This document shows, in pieces, positions 1-9,699 of a stretch of DNA of 64,000 bases. A model generated the notes under the pieces. The model did no database searches, was not told the DNA's origin, and worked only from the letters and a program-made list of their open reading frames with translations. Position 1 is the stretch's first letter. Each line of letters opens with the position of its first letter. The position numbers and the translations under genes are program-made. The stretch lies in assembly GCF_000970795.1 (NCBI RefSeq), contig NZ_KQ034028.1:596127-660126 (forward strand). The letters are read 5' to 3'. Source of the stretch: Bombilactobacillus mellifer (GTDB lineage Bacteria > Bacillota > Bacilli > Lactobacillales > Lactobacillaceae).

Positions 1-1
1 T

Positions 2-292
2 GAGTATCGGGATTTAATCATGGATAAAGAAGCACATACTTTAAGTCGCAACGGGAAAGTGATCGAGTTAACGCGGCGTGAATATGATTTATTTTTAACG
101 CTTTTGAGTAATATGGGCAAAGTTCTAAGTCGTGAAGAATTACTAAAGACAGTGTGGGGCAATGATGCTACCCAAAGTGAAACGAATATCGTTGATGTTT
201 ACGTGCGTTACTTGCGTAATAAAATTGATCTCCCCGATAAAGAAAGTTATATTCAAACGGTTCGGGGAACGGGTTACGTTGTACGACCATGA
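2..292 (+). CDS. OmpR-family response regulator, C-terminal part (runs off left edge)
   Basis: The reading frame is open from the first bases of the window, so only the DNA-binding end of the protein is visible. It shows the OmpR/PhoB winged-helix pattern: a short hydrophobic strand, then ELTRREYDLFLTLL, SREELLKTVWG, a recognition helix around TNIVDVYVRYLRNKI, and the wing IQTVRGTGYVV. The receiver domain lies outside the window. The stop overlaps the start of the histidine kinase gene by 4 bp (ATGA), so the two are translationally coupled and form a two-component pair. The pair resembles ArlRS/CsrRS of Firmicutes, but I cannot assign the signal. Confidence 0.93.
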   Translation, partial: EYRDLIMDKEAHTLSRNGKVIELTRREYDLFLTLLSNMGKVLSREELLKTVWGNDATQSETNIVDVYVRYLRNKIDLPDKESYIQTVRGTGYVVRP

Positions 293-1803
293 AAGCAAAG
301 TTAACTAACTTACGAATTACGATTCGATTTAAGTGGACGTGTTTTTTAAGTTTAGCCATCTTTTTAGTTTTTGGAATTTTTACCACTTTAATTTATACGT
401 CGGTGGGTCAAGCTCTGCTGCACACCGAAGAAAATAATGTGAAAGATACAATCGCTGCAGTAGATAGCCGTTTTAATATTTATCCCCGTAACTTAACGCA
501 GGCTCAAGTACAGCGACGTTTAGCCCCACCGGTTACTCGACGATCTCTTAATAATGAACAAAGCAAAAAAATTATTTCAGAAAATCCTGAAGTATTGTAT
601 CGTGATAGTTTGTCCAAACAATTGGCGCGCGGTGATTTGGCGATTGTCATTTATGATGCACAACGGCAACCATTGTTCAAAATCGGCGCGATTCAGGCGA
701 AATTTGAGCGGCCCACACAAGCGCATGAAATTGTGCTCAAAAAATCCACTCATCGCTCAAGTTATTTAGAGGCGACGGCTCCGCTTTATTCGAGTCATAC
801 GAAGAAATTAATTGGTTTTGTCAAAGTAAATAATGGCTTACGCGTCTATCATCATGCATTTCGGCAACTAAATAAAAAAATGTTACTGGTGGTTATTTTT
901 GCCATTTTACTAAGTATTATTTTGGGTTATGTTTTAACCCAGCCATTAGTGCATCGGATTAATCAAATTAATCAAACGATGGATGAGATTAATGAAGATC
1001 CGGATTCTCAAGCACGAATACCTTTACAAAAGTCTAATGATGAAATTTCTGATTTAGTTGGTCGGTTTAACAAAATGTTGGATCGACTCCAGGAATATAC
1101 CAATCAACAAAAAGAATTTGTGGAGGATGTGTCGCATGAATTGCGGACTCCAGTCGCTGTTTTAGAAGGCCACCTCAAAATGCTGCAACGTTGGGGTAAA
1201 GATGATCCGCAGGTATTAGATGAGTCCATTACTGCTTCCGTAAGCGAAGTGGACCGCATGAAAAAGTTGATTCAAGAAATGCTGGATTTAACGCGCGCGG
1301 AACAAATTGAAACCAATTATACCCATGAAACAACAGAAGCCAATGAAACGATTCACCAAGCTTACAATGATTTTGTGATGTTACATCCTGATTTTAAGAT
1401 CAATTTGGATGACACTATGCCCCCACATACAATGGTGCAAATATACCGGAATCATTTAATGCAAGTGTTAGTGATCTTGATGGATAATGCCGTAAAGTAT
1501 TCCAGTGATCGTAAAGAAATGAATTTATCGGTTTCGACGGAAGAGAATATGTTAACCATTGCCGTCCAAGATTTTGGTGTCGGCATTGCACAGTCTGATA
1601 TTAAAAGAATTTTTGATCGTTTCTATCGCGTGGATAAGGCGCGCTCTCGTGAAAGCGGCGGCAACGGTTTAGGGTTACCGATTGCTAAAAAGATTGTCGA
1701 AATGTATAAGGGCTCGATTACTGCCGAAAGTGCTTTAGGTTCAGGCACCATTTTCCGGGTAAATTTGCCATTAGTTGCGACCAAAAAACACCTTTTGAAG
1801 TGA
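289..1803 (+). CDS. Sensor histidine kinase (ArlS-like)
   Basis: This is the membrane sensor partner of the preceding response regulator. A first membrane segment lies at residues 19-40, an extracellular region of about 160 residues follows, and a second membrane segment lies near 200-220. A HAMP linker comes next, then a HisKA dimerisation box with phospho-acceptor His283 in DVSHELRTPV. The ATP-binding domain has the N box (LVILMDNAVKYS), G1 (DFGVGIA), the F box (FDRFYRVDKARS) and G2 (GGNGLGLPIAKKI). The length of 504 aa is normal for the family. Nothing in the extracellular domain identifies the ligand; by arrangement it resembles ArlS. Confidence 0.93.
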   Translation: MKAKLTNLRITIRFKWTCFLSLAIFLVFGIFTTLIYTSVGQALLHTEENNVKDTIAAVDSRFNIYPRNLTQAQVQRRLAPPVTRRSLNNEQSKKIISENPEVLYRDSLSKQLARGDLAIVIYDAQRQPLFKIGAIQAKFERPTQAHEIVLKKSTHRSSYLEATAPLYSSHTKKLIGFVKVNNGLRVYHHAFRQLNKKMLLVVIFAILLSIILGYVLTQPLVHRINQINQTMDEINEDPDSQARIPLQKSNDEISDLVGRFNKMLDRLQEYTNQQKEFVEDVSHELRTPVAVLEGHLKMLQRWGKDDPQVLDESITASVSEVDRMKKLIQEMLDLTRAEQIETNYTHETTEANETIHQAYNDFVMLHPDFKINLDDTMPPHTMVQIYRNHLMQVLVILMDNAVKYSSDRKEMNLSVSTEENMLTIAVQDFGVGIAQSDIKRIFDRFYRVDKARSRESGGNGLGLPIAKKIVEMYKGSITAESALGSGTIFRVNLPLVATKKHLLK

Positions 1804-1975
1804 TCACTTGTGAGGTCTGTTGTCGCAAATTAGGCTAAGAGCTGGAATAAGTAGTTAGCAGCTGTCTACCATTTCTGAAATTAAAAAACAGCTTTTGGAA
1901 AATAGTCCAAGTCCTTGGCCAATGAGATAAATCCTTAGCTTTTCTAAGGGCCTTGCTTATTAAAAAACTACAAAT

Positions 1976-2004
1976 AAAAAGCTCACTGCTAGCAGTGAGC
2001 TTTT
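1976..2004. terminator. Bidirectional rho-independent terminator
   Basis: A perfect stem (GCTCACTGCT / AGCAGTGAGC) is flanked by AAAAA on the left and TTTT on the right. It lies between the convergent kinase gene and yidC, and its T-run includes the yidC stop codon. It can work on both strands. Confidence 0.85.
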
Positions 2005-2998
2005 ACTTATGCGATGAATGATGTTGTTGTTTACCAGCATTTCGTTGGCGATTGCGCTGATGTTGTTGCGCTAGTTGTTTGTCAACTTGAGAGTTGGCTG
2101 TAGGCGATTGGGCGGTTTGATATTTTTGAGCTAAATCCTTAAAAGTATCTTCAGTCACCACAGTGACAATCGGATGGACTTTTAAATCAGCATCCACTTG
2201 TTGGCGTACCCGTGGCGTCACAATATAATCATTAATGGCTTGTTGAATCACAATGATTATGCCCCCGATTAAGAAATAGAGCGCTAAAGCCGCGGAGTAG
2301 GTTATACTAATAAAAAAGGTAATCGCCGGATTCATTAACAGCATCATTTGCATTTGCTGCTTTTGTTCTGCTGGCAAAGTCCGCGACTGCATCCAAGCTT
2401 GAATCACATAAAAAATTGTCGCAATTACGGCAATGATCACATTGGGCTTGGCCAATGGTGCTCCCCAGAAAGTAGCGCGCGAGATTTCAGGTGAATATTG
2501 CACGGCCTGATAAATGGCCACAAAGATTGGTAACTGCAAAAGTAACGGAAGACAGCCAATGCCGCCAGTTAATTTAATATTATTTTGGGAATACACTTTC
2601 ATCATTAATTGACTAATAGCTGTTTGTTCTTCAGGAGTTTTAGCTTTCTTTTGGTGTTCCTGAATTAATTTCATTTGGGGTTGAATGACTTTTAATTTTT
2701 CCTGTTGCACGGTAGCTTTTTTTTGCTGAATTAAACTTAAAGGTAATAATAATAAGCGTACTACAAAGGAAATAATGATGATGCCCCAAGCATAACTTTC
2801 AGCCCCTCCAATAGTGCGGGAAGTGTATAACATTAAATTCTGGAACGGTACTCCTAAATATTTAAAAATAAAACCATAGGGGCCACCGGAGGGAGGCTTA
2901 TTCGCCGCTCCAAAGCCATGTTGTGAACAAGCTGAGAGCGTCAGGACTACTGTAAGTAGCAGAATAATACCTAAAACTTGTTTCAAACGTTTTTTCAT
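2003..2998 (-). CDS. yidC: Membrane protein insertase YidC/OxaA-type lipoprotein
   Basis: YidC inserts membrane proteins, alone or with SecYEG. The N-terminus is a lipoprotein signal ending LTLSAC, so the Cys is the likely lipidation site, as in SpoIIIJ/YqjG of Gram-positives. The 60KD_IMP core follows, with the conserved stretches SYAWGIIII, LPLLLQLPIFVAIYQAV, a tryptophan-rich periplasmic loop and MNPAITFFIS. The tail is basic and glutamine-rich (QQHQRNRQRNAGKQ), consistent with ribosome contact. I chose the ATG at 2998 because TTGGAG stands just ahead of it; the upstream TTG at 3019 would overlap the acylphosphatase gene and has no better ribosome site. About 330 aa, which is usual for the family. 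Confidence 0.95.
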   Translation of the reverse strand: MKKRLKQVLGIILLLTVVLTLSACSQHGFGAANKPPSGGPYGFIFKYLGVPFQNLMLYTSRTIGGAESYAWGIIIISFVVRLLLLPLSLIQQKKATVQQEKLKVIQPQMKLIQEHQKKAKTPEEQTAISQLMMKVYSQNNIKLTGGIGCLPLLLQLPIFVAIYQAVQYSPEISRATFWGAPLAKPNVIIAVIATIFYVIQAWMQSRTLPAEQKQQMQMMLLMNPAITFFISITYSAALALYFLIGGIIIVIQQAINDYIVTPRVRQQVDADLKVHPIVTVVTEDTFKDLAQKYQTAQSPTANSQVDKQLAQQHQRNRQRNAGKQQHHSSHK

Positions 2999-3011
2999 CT
3001 TATTCTCCAAA

Positions 3012-3284
3012 CTAAGCAACTGTAAAGGTAGTATAGTTCGCTAAAGGTTGCTCTGAAATTTTAAATTGATGGACCTGAGCAAAACTATTAGGTCCTTCTT
3101 GCAGGTGGTGGATGAACTGTTCTAACGGCTGGGCTAAGCCTTGAGCTTCTACATGCACATGACCGTCAGGACAGTTTTGAACGCTACCTACAATATCATA
3201 TTTTTTTGCGTATCTAAAAGTAGAATAGCGAAAGCCAACGCCTTGGACTAAACCATAAATATCAATACTGTAATGTTTTTCCAT
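3012..3284 (-). CDS. acyP: Acylphosphatase
   Basis: A small cytosolic enzyme that hydrolyses acyl phosphates. The 90-residue length and the motif GLVQGVGFR, which carries the phosphate-binding Arg, are typical, as is the catalytic Asn in the segment QNCPDGHVHVEAQG. AGGTGATC stands ahead of the ATG. The stop lies about a dozen bases before yidC, so the two are probably co-transcribed, a common arrangement in lactobacilli. Confidence 0.95.
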   Translation of the reverse strand: MEKHYSIDIYGLVQGVGFRYSTFRYAKKYDIVGSVQNCPDGHVHVEAQGLAQPLEQFIHHLQEGPNSFAQVHQFKISEQPLANYTTFTVA

Positions 3285-3387
3285 AGTGGCTGATCACCTC
3301 ACTAAGATTTACACAATAATATCATTATAACCGAAAGTATCTTTAAACTGAAAGATCTGTTAAAATAATTATTTAGAGGACGGCTTT

Positions 3388-4152
3388 ATGCAATTTATTT
3401 CTTCAGTCAAAAATGAACAAATTAAACAACTTAAAAAATTACACACTAAAAAAGGACGACGCCAACATCAACGCTACTTATTAGAAGGCGAACATTTAGT
3501 ACAAGAGGCACTTGCAGCAAAAGTAGAGTTGAGCCAATTGTATGTGACGCAGGATTTTATCAATCATGATGTCCATCATTTAATTAAACAATACCACGAT
3601 CAAACCACCCTGATTACCCCGGAAGTGGCGCAATCTTTAGCTGAAACAATCACGCCGCAAGGTATCTTTGCTGTAACCAATTTAGTCAAACCAGCGCTGC
3701 CTACTTCTTGGTCGGGTCAGTGGCTGTTATTAGATCAGGTTCAAGATCCCGGGAATGTGGGGACCATGGTTCGTACCGCAGATGCGGCTGGTTTAAAGGG
3801 TGTAGTTTTGAGTTCCGATAGTGTGGATGTCTATCAATCTAAAGTTCAACGAGCGATGCAAGGCAGTCAATTCCACCTACCTGTGTTCACGGCGGATTTG
3901 CTTCCAGTAGTTACTCAAATGCAACAGCAAAAAATACCTGTTTGGGGAACTTTGGTGGATCGTCAGGCAATATCTTATCAACAAATTGCTCCTCAGGCCA
4001 ACTGGGCGCTGATCATGGGTAATGAAGCCCATGGCTTAAATTCCACGCTCACGGCAATGACTGACCAAAATATATATATTCCGTTATCAGGTCAAGCGGA
4101 ATCATTAAATGTCGCCGTAGCCGCCGGAGTTTTGATGTTTAGTTTACGATAA
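3388..4152 (+). CDS. TrmH/SpoU-family RNA 2'-O-methyltransferase (YsgA-like)
   Basis: A SAM-dependent 2'-O-ribose methyltransferase of rRNA or tRNA. The N-terminal substrate-binding domain has the signature KNEQIKQLKKLHTKKGRRQHQRYLLEGEHL. The C-terminal SPOUT knot domain has LLLDQVQDPGNVGTMVRTADAAG, then WALIMGNEAHGL and the closing IPLSGQAESLNVAVAAGVLMF. The length of 254 aa and its position just upstream of pheST match ysgA in Bacillus and lactobacilli. The exact target nucleotide cannot be read from the sequence. Confidence 0.93.
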   Translation: MQFISSVKNEQIKQLKKLHTKKGRRQHQRYLLEGEHLVQEALAAKVELSQLYVTQDFINHDVHHLIKQYHDQTTLITPEVAQSLAETITPQGIFAVTNLVKPALPTSWSGQWLLLDQVQDPGNVGTMVRTADAAGLKGVVLSSDSVDVYQSKVQRAMQGSQFHLPVFTADLLPVVTQMQQQKIPVWGTLVDRQAISYQQIAPQANWALIMGNEAHGLNSTLTAMTDQNIYIPLSGQAESLNVAVAAGVLMFSLR

Positions 4153-4196
4153 AGTATTATTGATCGCTGGTTTTTGCAAGAGAATCGAGGGATAAA

Positions 4197-4694
4197 ATGG
4201 GTTCAATACCAGACTGGAAAAAAGATACCAATTATTTACTCATGGTCAATGATTTATTAGTTACACCAGAGATTCAACGCTTAAAAACTATTCGCCAGCA
4301 TCACTATTCCAATCGATTTGATCATTCAGTGCGGGTTTCTTATCGGAGTTATTTAATCGGTCGAAAACTACACTTAAATACGCGGGCCTTAGCTCGGGGC
4401 GGGCTCTTACATGATTTATTCTATTATGATTGGGATCCACAACAGTTAAATTTTCGCACGCATGCTTATTTACATGCGCATCTAGCTTTGAAAAACGCGG
4501 CGGCTTTGACATCTTTGAGTCCCATGGAGGCCGATATTATTGTGAAGCATATGTTTGGCGCCACCACCGAAATTCCCCGCTATTGGGAGAGTATTGTAGT
4601 TAATTTGGTAGATGACGAATGTGCAATTCAAGAAGCAATAGCCCCCAAATTCACCGCTTGGAAAAATAAGTTCTTACTCAAAAAAATTAATTGA
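4197..4694 (+). CDS. HD-domain phosphohydrolase-like protein
   Basis: A 165-aa protein with the metal-binding HD signature: His43 in RFDHSVRV, and His72-Asp73 in LLHDLFYYDW, with a later acidic segment VDDECAI. Such proteins often act as phosphohydrolases, but the substrate is not evident. The gene lies between the methyltransferase and the pheS T-box, as small HD-domain genes do in related lactobacilli. GAGGGATAAA stands before the ATG. Confidence 0.85.
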   Translation: MGSIPDWKKDTNYLLMVNDLLVTPEIQRLKTIRQHHYSNRFDHSVRVSYRSYLIGRKLHLNTRALARGGLLHDLFYYDWDPQQLNFRTHAYLHAHLALKNAAALTSLSPMEADIIVKHMFGATTEIPRYWESIVVNLVDDECAIQEAIAPKFTAWKNKFLLKKIN

Positions 4695-4729
4695 ATTTTA
4701 ATTTCAAAAGTTTTAAACTGAAAACAACG

Positions 4730-4945
4730 ACTTTGAAGGAAAGTAGTAATACGTTTGATTTATTAACAGGGACAGTTGGTAAGGTGAGAGCAGCTGATTA
4801 AATCTTGTATGAATTCATTCTGGAGTTGAAAACGTGTGTCGGCGTTAGACGACAAACAAGTGTGTCAAAGTGTTTTCTTTTTGGCAAACGAGGGTGGTAC
4901 CGCGAGCTTCGTCCCTGAGGGGACGGGGCTTTTTTTATTTTTCTA
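4730..4945 (+). promoter_or_regulatory. T-box riboswitch (tRNA-Phe sensing) leader of pheST
   Basis: The leader contains the conserved T-box AGGGTGGTACCGCG at 4891-4904, which base-pairs with the acceptor end of uncharged tRNA. Directly after it is a strong terminator stem. TTC triplets at 4814-4820 lie where a Phe specifier would be expected, though I cannot say which one sits in the specifier loop. When Phe-tRNA is uncharged the antiterminator forms and pheST is transcribed. This is the established mechanism of the class; the assignment to Phe rests mainly on the genes downstream. Confidence 0.93.
4905..4938 (+). terminator. T-box controlled intrinsic terminator
   Basis: A GC-rich hairpin (AGCTTCGTCCC, loop TGAG, GGGACGGGGCT) is followed by seven T. 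It is the alternative structure to the antiterminator that includes the T-box sequence. Confidence 0.9.
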
Positions 4946-4968
4946 GGCGGATAAACTAGGAGGTAATT

Positions 4969-6012
4969 ATGGATTTAAAACAAACATTAAATGAGCTGCG
5001 GCAACAAGGCTTAGAGCAAATAAAAGCAGCCGCCAATCTAGAGGAGCTCAACCAAATTCGAATTAAATATCTGGGGAAAAAAGGGCCTATCAATCAAGCT
5101 TTACGGCAAATGAAGACGGTCACTGCCGAACAACGGCCACAAATCGGGGCTTTAGCAAATACCGTCCGTGATGATTTACAAACTGCAATTACGCAAACTA
5201 AGGATCAATTAAATCAAAAACAATTAGCGGTGCAATTAGCTCAAGAAACTATTGACGTCACTTTACCGGGGCGTCCACGTGCTTTAGGGACAGCCCATGT
5301 CATTACGCAAGTAATGGACGATATCGAACATTTATTTATAAGTTTAGGCTATCAAGTGATTCCTGGTCCGGAAGTGGAAGAAGATCATTACAACTTTGAA
5401 ATGATGAATCTACCTAAAGATCATCCCGCGCGGGATATGCAGGATACTTTTTATATTACTAATGAGATTTTACTCCGGACCCAAACATCACCGATGCAAG
5501 CTCGCGTCATGGAACAATACGATTTTAGTCAAGGTCCCTTAAAAATGATTAGTCCGGGTAAAGTTTATCGTCGGGATACAGATGATGCTACGCATTCACA
5601 TCAATTCAATCAAATTGAAGGCTTAGTTATTGATCAACATATTACCATGGCTGATTTGAAAGGAACTCTGGAACTGGTTGCGCGGCATGTTTTCGGCCAA
5701 GAACGACAAATTCGTTTACGCCCTAGTTATTTTCCATTTACGGAACCCTCAGTAGAAGTCGATGTATCTTGCTTTGCCTGCGGTGGTCAAGGCTGTCGCA
5801 TTTGTAAGTATACTGGTTGGATCGAAGTTTTGGGCGCTGGTATGGTGCATCCCAATGTTTTAGTAAACTGTGGAATTGATCCGCAAGTCTATGGTGGTTT
5901 TGCATTTGGGTTAGGACCGGATCGTTTTGCGATGCTCAAATACGGGATTAATGATATTCGCGAATTATACGCTAATGATGTCCGTTTCTTAGAACAATTT
6001 CAGGGGGAATAG
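4969..6012 (+). CDS. pheS: Phenylalanyl-tRNA synthetase alpha subunit
   Basis: Catalytic subunit of the class II enzyme that charges tRNA-Phe, acting as an alpha2-beta2 complex with the next gene. The N-terminal coiled coil runs over residues 1-85. Motif 2 is seen in [22 protein letters not shown] and motif 3 in [16 protein letters not shown]. The zinc-like [17 protein letters not shown] segment is typical of bacterial PheS. Length 347 aa. AGGAGG precedes the ATG. It is controlled by the upstream T-box and is followed after 4 bases by pheT. Confidence 0.98.
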   Translation: MDLKQTLNELRQQGLEQIKAAANLEELNQIRIKYLGKKGPINQALRQMKTVTAEQRPQIGALANTVRDDLQTAITQTKDQLNQKQLAVQLAQETIDVTLPGRPRALGTAHVITQVMDDIEHLFISLGYQVIPGPEVEEDHYNFEMMNLPKDHPARDMQDTFYITNEILLRTQTSPMQARVMEQYDFSQGPLKMISPGKVYRRDTDDATHSHQFNQIEGLVIDQHITMADLKGTLELVARHVFGQERQIRLRPSYFPFTEPSVEVDVSCFACGGQGCRICKYTGWIEVLGAGMVHPNVLVNCGIDPQVYGGFAFGLGPDRFAMLKYGINDIRELYANDVRFLEQFQGE

Positions 6013-6016
6013 TTAA

Positions 6017-8437
6017 ATGAAAATTTCAACAAAATGGTTAGCGCAATATGTCAATTTGCCGGAAACACCCGTTGAATTAGCGCAACGAGAATCTGTAACT
6101 GGTATTGAAGTCGATGAAATCATCCAACCGGCTGCCGGCTTAAAAAAACTTGTAGTTGGTCAAATAACTAAACTAACAGCTCATCCCAATTCTGATCATC
6201 TAAATATTTGTCAAGTAGACGTGGGCACCGATGAACCTTTGCAAATTATTTGTGGGGCCCCCAATGTAGCCGCAGGTCAAAAAGTCATCGTAGCCTTGCC
6301 GGGCGCGCGCATTGCCAATAATCAAAAAATTAAACGCAGCAAAATGCGCGGTGAAGAATCTCAAGGAATGATTTGTTCGCTGCAAGAAATTGGGTTTGAT
6401 GAGACGGTTGTGCCGGAAGAATTTAAAAATGGAATTTACGTTTTTCCTGACGAAGTAACGGTTTCCTTAGGTGATGATGTGTATGGCTATTTAGGGATGG
6501 ACGATACTATTTTAGATTTTGATATTACGCCCAATCGCGCGGATACTTTAGGCATGCGCGGTACCGCTTGGGAAGTGGCCGCGATGTATGATGAACAGCC
6601 GCATTTTCAACATCCGCAGTTAACTGAAGCTGCCCAGCCAGCTCAAGATGTTTTGAAAGTGAACGTGGCTGATCAACAGTTAATACCTATTTATCGTACC
6701 CGGGTAGTGAAGAATGTTCAGGTCAAACCGAGTCCATTATGGTTACAAATTCATTTATGGAATAATGGGATCCGCCCCATTAATAACATTGTAGATATTA
6801 CAAACTATATCATGTTAGATTACGGCCAACCCTTACATGCATTTGATTATGATAAATTGGCTGGCTCGCAAATCAATGTGCGGTTAGCCAAACCCCAGGA
6901 AGCTTTCCAAGGCTTGAATGGTCAAGATTACGAATTAACAGATCAAGATATCGTGATTGCCGATGAGCAGCAAGCCGTAGCACTAGGGGGCATAATGGGT
7001 GGTAATTTCACTAAAATTTCAGATACCACACACACAGTGGTACTGGAGGCAGCCTATTTTGACCCGGTACACGTCCGCAAAACAGCCCAGCGGCATAACT
7101 TGCGGACGGAAGCCTCGATTCGGCACGAAAAGGGTCTGGATTTGTCGGCCACGCCCGAAGCCTTAGATATGGCCGCCCAATTGTTAACCCAGCTGGGTGA
7201 AGGAACGGTTTTAAAAGATCAAATTATTGGCGCCCAATGTCCACTGGAATTACCCAAAATAAAAATTACTACTGCACGGATTAATCATGTTTTGGGAACC
7301 CAGATTACACAAGCCGAAGTGATTGCGATTTTTAAACGTTTGGGCTTTAAGGTTACTAGCCAAGGTGAGCAATTAGTGGTTGAAGTCCCACTACGTCGCT
7401 GGGATATTAGTTTAGATGCCGACTTAATTGAAGAAGTAGTGCGGATTTATGGTTTTGACAAACTGCCGAGCACTTTACCAGTGGAGGCACAAACTCCGGG
7501 ACATTGGGAACCACAACAGCAGTTTTATAAAGCGGCCCAAGCCACAATGCGCGCACTGGGTTATGATGAGGCCATTAGTTATGCGCTATTAAATCAAACT
7601 CAGGCACAAGCTTTTACCGATGCAGAAACTACGGCGGTGCAGTTAGCTTGGCCGATGACTCAGGATCATGAATTTTTACGGCAAAATTTAGTTAGCGGAC
7701 TTTTAAATGATTTAGTGTACAATATTGCCCGCAAACAAACAGATCTGGCGCTGTTTGAACAAGGTCGAGTTTTTCAAAAAGTACACGCTCAAGATGCCCG
7801 TCCGCAAGAAATTGAGATGATTGCAGGGGTCAAGACCGGCCAAGTGGCACAGTCCAATTGGCAGCAAGCGTCACGAATGATTGATTTTTATGATCTCAAA
7901 GGAGATGTGGAAGCTTTATTATCATCCTTTAATAAGCAAGCGGACATTAGTTTTGTGGCAACAGATCAATTAGCTCAATTACATCCAGGTCAAAGTGCTT
8001 GGATTCAAGTTGATCAACAAATTGTCGGTTTTCTGGGTAAATTACATCCGCATTATGCCCACCAGTTAAATTTGCCTGCGACTTTTGTGTTCCAACTTAA
8101 CTTAGAAAAAATTTGGCAGTTACCAAAACGTAGTCAAATTGATCATCCGGCACCTAAATACCCGGCGGTCACACGAGATATCGCCATTGAAGTCGCTAAG
8201 CACGTGACAAATGCCGCTGTGGAGCAAGTAATTCAAACCAACGCGGGTCCATATTTAACACAAATTCAATTATTTGATGTTTACGCCGGAGAAAATATTG
8301 CCGCCGGAGAAAAATCTTTGGCTTACCGCTTAACTTTTCAAGATCCGCAAGCGACCCTGACCGATACCGTAGTTAACCAACATTTAGCCGCTATTCAAAC
8401 GGCCTTAACGGCGCAATTAGCAGCAAAAATTCGTTAA
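6017..8437 (+). CDS. pheT: Phenylalanyl-tRNA synthetase beta subunit
   Basis: Large subunit of PheRS, with the editing function against mischarged Tyr. An EMAP/tRNA-binding OB-fold lies at about residues 40-150 (HPNSDHLNICQVDVG, ICGAPNVAAGQKVIVALPGA). The B3/B4 editing domain lies around 210-390, with B5 near 410-480. The catalytic-like core follows, and the C-terminal FDX-ACB anticodon-binding domain ends at residue 806 (KYPAVTRDIAIEV, FDVYAGENIAAGEKSLAYRLTFQ). It is co-transcribed with pheS. Confidence 0.98.
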   Translation: MKISTKWLAQYVNLPETPVELAQRESVTGIEVDEIIQPAAGLKKLVVGQITKLTAHPNSDHLNICQVDVGTDEPLQIICGAPNVAAGQKVIVALPGARIANNQKIKRSKMRGEESQGMICSLQEIGFDETVVPEEFKNGIYVFPDEVTVSLGDDVYGYLGMDDTILDFDITPNRADTLGMRGTAWEVAAMYDEQPHFQHPQLTEAAQPAQDVLKVNVADQQLIPIYRTRVVKNVQVKPSPLWLQIHLWNNGIRPINNIVDITNYIMLDYGQPLHAFDYDKLAGSQINVRLAKPQEAFQGLNGQDYELTDQDIVIADEQQAVALGGIMGGNFTKISDTTHTVVLEAAYFDPVHVRKTAQRHNLRTEASIRHEKGLDLSATPEALDMAAQLLTQLGEGTVLKDQIIGAQCPLELPKIKITTARINHVLGTQITQAEVIAIFKRLGFKVTSQGEQLVVEVPLRRWDISLDADLIEEVVRIYGFDKLPSTLPVEAQTPGHWEPQQQFYKAAQATMRALGYDEAISYALLNQTQAQAFTDAETTAVQLAWPMTQDHEFLRQNLVSGLLNDLVYNIARKQTDLALFEQGRVFQKVHAQDARPQEIEMIAGVKTGQVAQSNWQQASRMIDFYDLKGDVEALLSSFNKQADISFVATDQLAQLHPGQSAWIQVDQQIVGFLGKLHPHYAHQLNLPATFVFQLNLEKIWQLPKRSQIDHPAPKYPAVTRDIAIEVAKHVTNAAVEQVIQTNAGPYLTQIQLFDVYAGENIAAGEKSLAYRLTFQDPQATLTDTVVNQHLAAIQTALTAQLAAKIR

Positions 8438-8463
8438 AAATCAACTAAAAGCCAAAAAGTTGT

Positions 8464-8469
8464 GTATAA
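8464..8469 (+). promoter_or_regulatory. Probable -10 element of the mltG promoter
   Basis: TATAAT sits 40 bases ahead of the mltG start, right after the end of pheT. No good -35 is visible, so this is only a likely promoter. Confidence 0.45.
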
Positions 8470-8503
8470 TTAATCATCGAGATTAATATTTGGAGGAACT
8501 ATT

Positions 8504-9661
8504 GTGGCTAATTCTGACAAAAAACATGAGCCAGAATCTGATTTGAAACGGCAGATCCAAAACAAAAAACAAAGTTTTCAGCAGGAACAAAAAGTTGCTA
8601 ATCATATTGCCTACTGGATTGTCGGGATCTTAGTGATTTTATTATTGATTCTGGGAGTCCTAGGATATAATTTTGTACAAGAATCTTTGCAACCTTTTGA
8701 TCGCTCCGATCATCAAGAAGTCGAAGTAAAGATTCCAATCGGTTCTTCTAATAAACAAATTGCGTCGAAATTACAAGAGAAAAAAGTTATCCGCAGTGCT
8801 ACTGTCTTTAATTATTATGTTAAGTCGCATAATTATACAGATTTTCAAGCGGGATACTATACGTTTAAACCTTCCATGACATTAACCCAGATTGTGGCAC
8901 GGCTGCAAAAGGGTGGCAGCTCGGAACCTATTGGGGATCCCAACCGCAATGTCTTGATACGTGAAGGAGTAACTGTAGATCAAATTGGAACTGTCATCGC
9001 TCAGCGGACTAGTTTTAGTAAAAAACAATTTTTAACACTGATGAAAGACCAAACTTTTATGCGGCAATTGCAACGTAAATATCCGCAATTGTTGAACTCA
9101 TCTTTAGATTCACAAGATGTCCGGTATCATTTGGAAGGTTATTTATTTCCGGCGACTTACCCCTATTATCGGGGCATGTCGTTGAAAAAATTGGTAATAG
9201 AAATGGTCGCCAAAACCAATCAGGAATTGTTGCCCTATTATGATCAGATCAAAGAAAAAAAATTGACCGTTCAGCAATGTCTCACTTTAGCATCGCTCAT
9301 TGAGCGCGAAGGAGTCACCCAAAATGATCGGCGTAAAATCTCCGGAGTTTTTTACAATCGAATTGATGCTCATATGCCGTTACAGTCCGATATTTCCGTT
9401 ATGTACGCTTTAAATAAGCATAAACATAGTTTGACTAATAAAGATACTGCGGTAAAATCACCATATAACTTGTATAAAAATACTGGCTTTGGTCCGGGAC
9501 CATTTAATTCGCCTAGTCTGAATTCTGTCCAGGCAGTATTGAATCCTCTAGAGCGCGATAAGGGCTATCTGTACTTTGTGGCTAATTTGAAGACCGGTGA
9601 GGTCAAATATTCAACTAGCTATGCTCAACATTTACAAAAAAATTCTAAAATGGGGCAATAA
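8504..9661 (+). CDS. mltG: Endolytic murein transglycosylase MltG (YceG-like)
   Basis: Membrane-anchored enzyme that cuts nascent peptidoglycan glycan strands and sets their length. A cytoplasmic N-terminus of about 45 residues is followed by one membrane segment (ILVILLLILGVLGYNFV) and then the YceG domain. The catalytic Glu is in HLEGYLFPATY, with SLIEREG and the closing NPLERDKGYLYFV also conserved. The start is GTG, with TTGGAGGA 8 bases ahead. The length of 385 aa is normal. It sits upstream of greA, as in many Firmicutes. Confidence 0.95.
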   Translation: MANSDKKHEPESDLKRQIQNKKQSFQQEQKVANHIAYWIVGILVILLLILGVLGYNFVQESLQPFDRSDHQEVEVKIPIGSSNKQIASKLQEKKVIRSATVFNYYVKSHNYTDFQAGYYTFKPSMTLTQIVARLQKGGSSEPIGDPNRNVLIREGVTVDQIGTVIAQRTSFSKKQFLTLMKDQTFMRQLQRKYPQLLNSSLDSQDVRYHLEGYLFPATYPYYRGMSLKKLVIEMVAKTNQELLPYYDQIKEKKLTVQQCLTLASLIEREGVTQNDRRKISGVFYNRIDAHMPLQSDISVMYALNKHKHSLTNKDTAVKSPYNLYKNTGFGPGPFNSPSLNSVQAVLNPLERDKGYLYFVANLKTGEVKYSTSYAQHLQKNSKMGQ

Positions 9662-9667
9662 GCACCT

Positions 9668-9694
9668 AAGGCTGACATTTAAGTCGGCCTTTTT
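9668..9694 (+). terminator. Terminator after mltG
   Basis: AAGGCTGAC, a six-base loop and GTCGGCCTT, followed by a T-run a few bases after the mltG stop. Confidence 0.85.
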
Positions 9695-9699
9695 GGCGA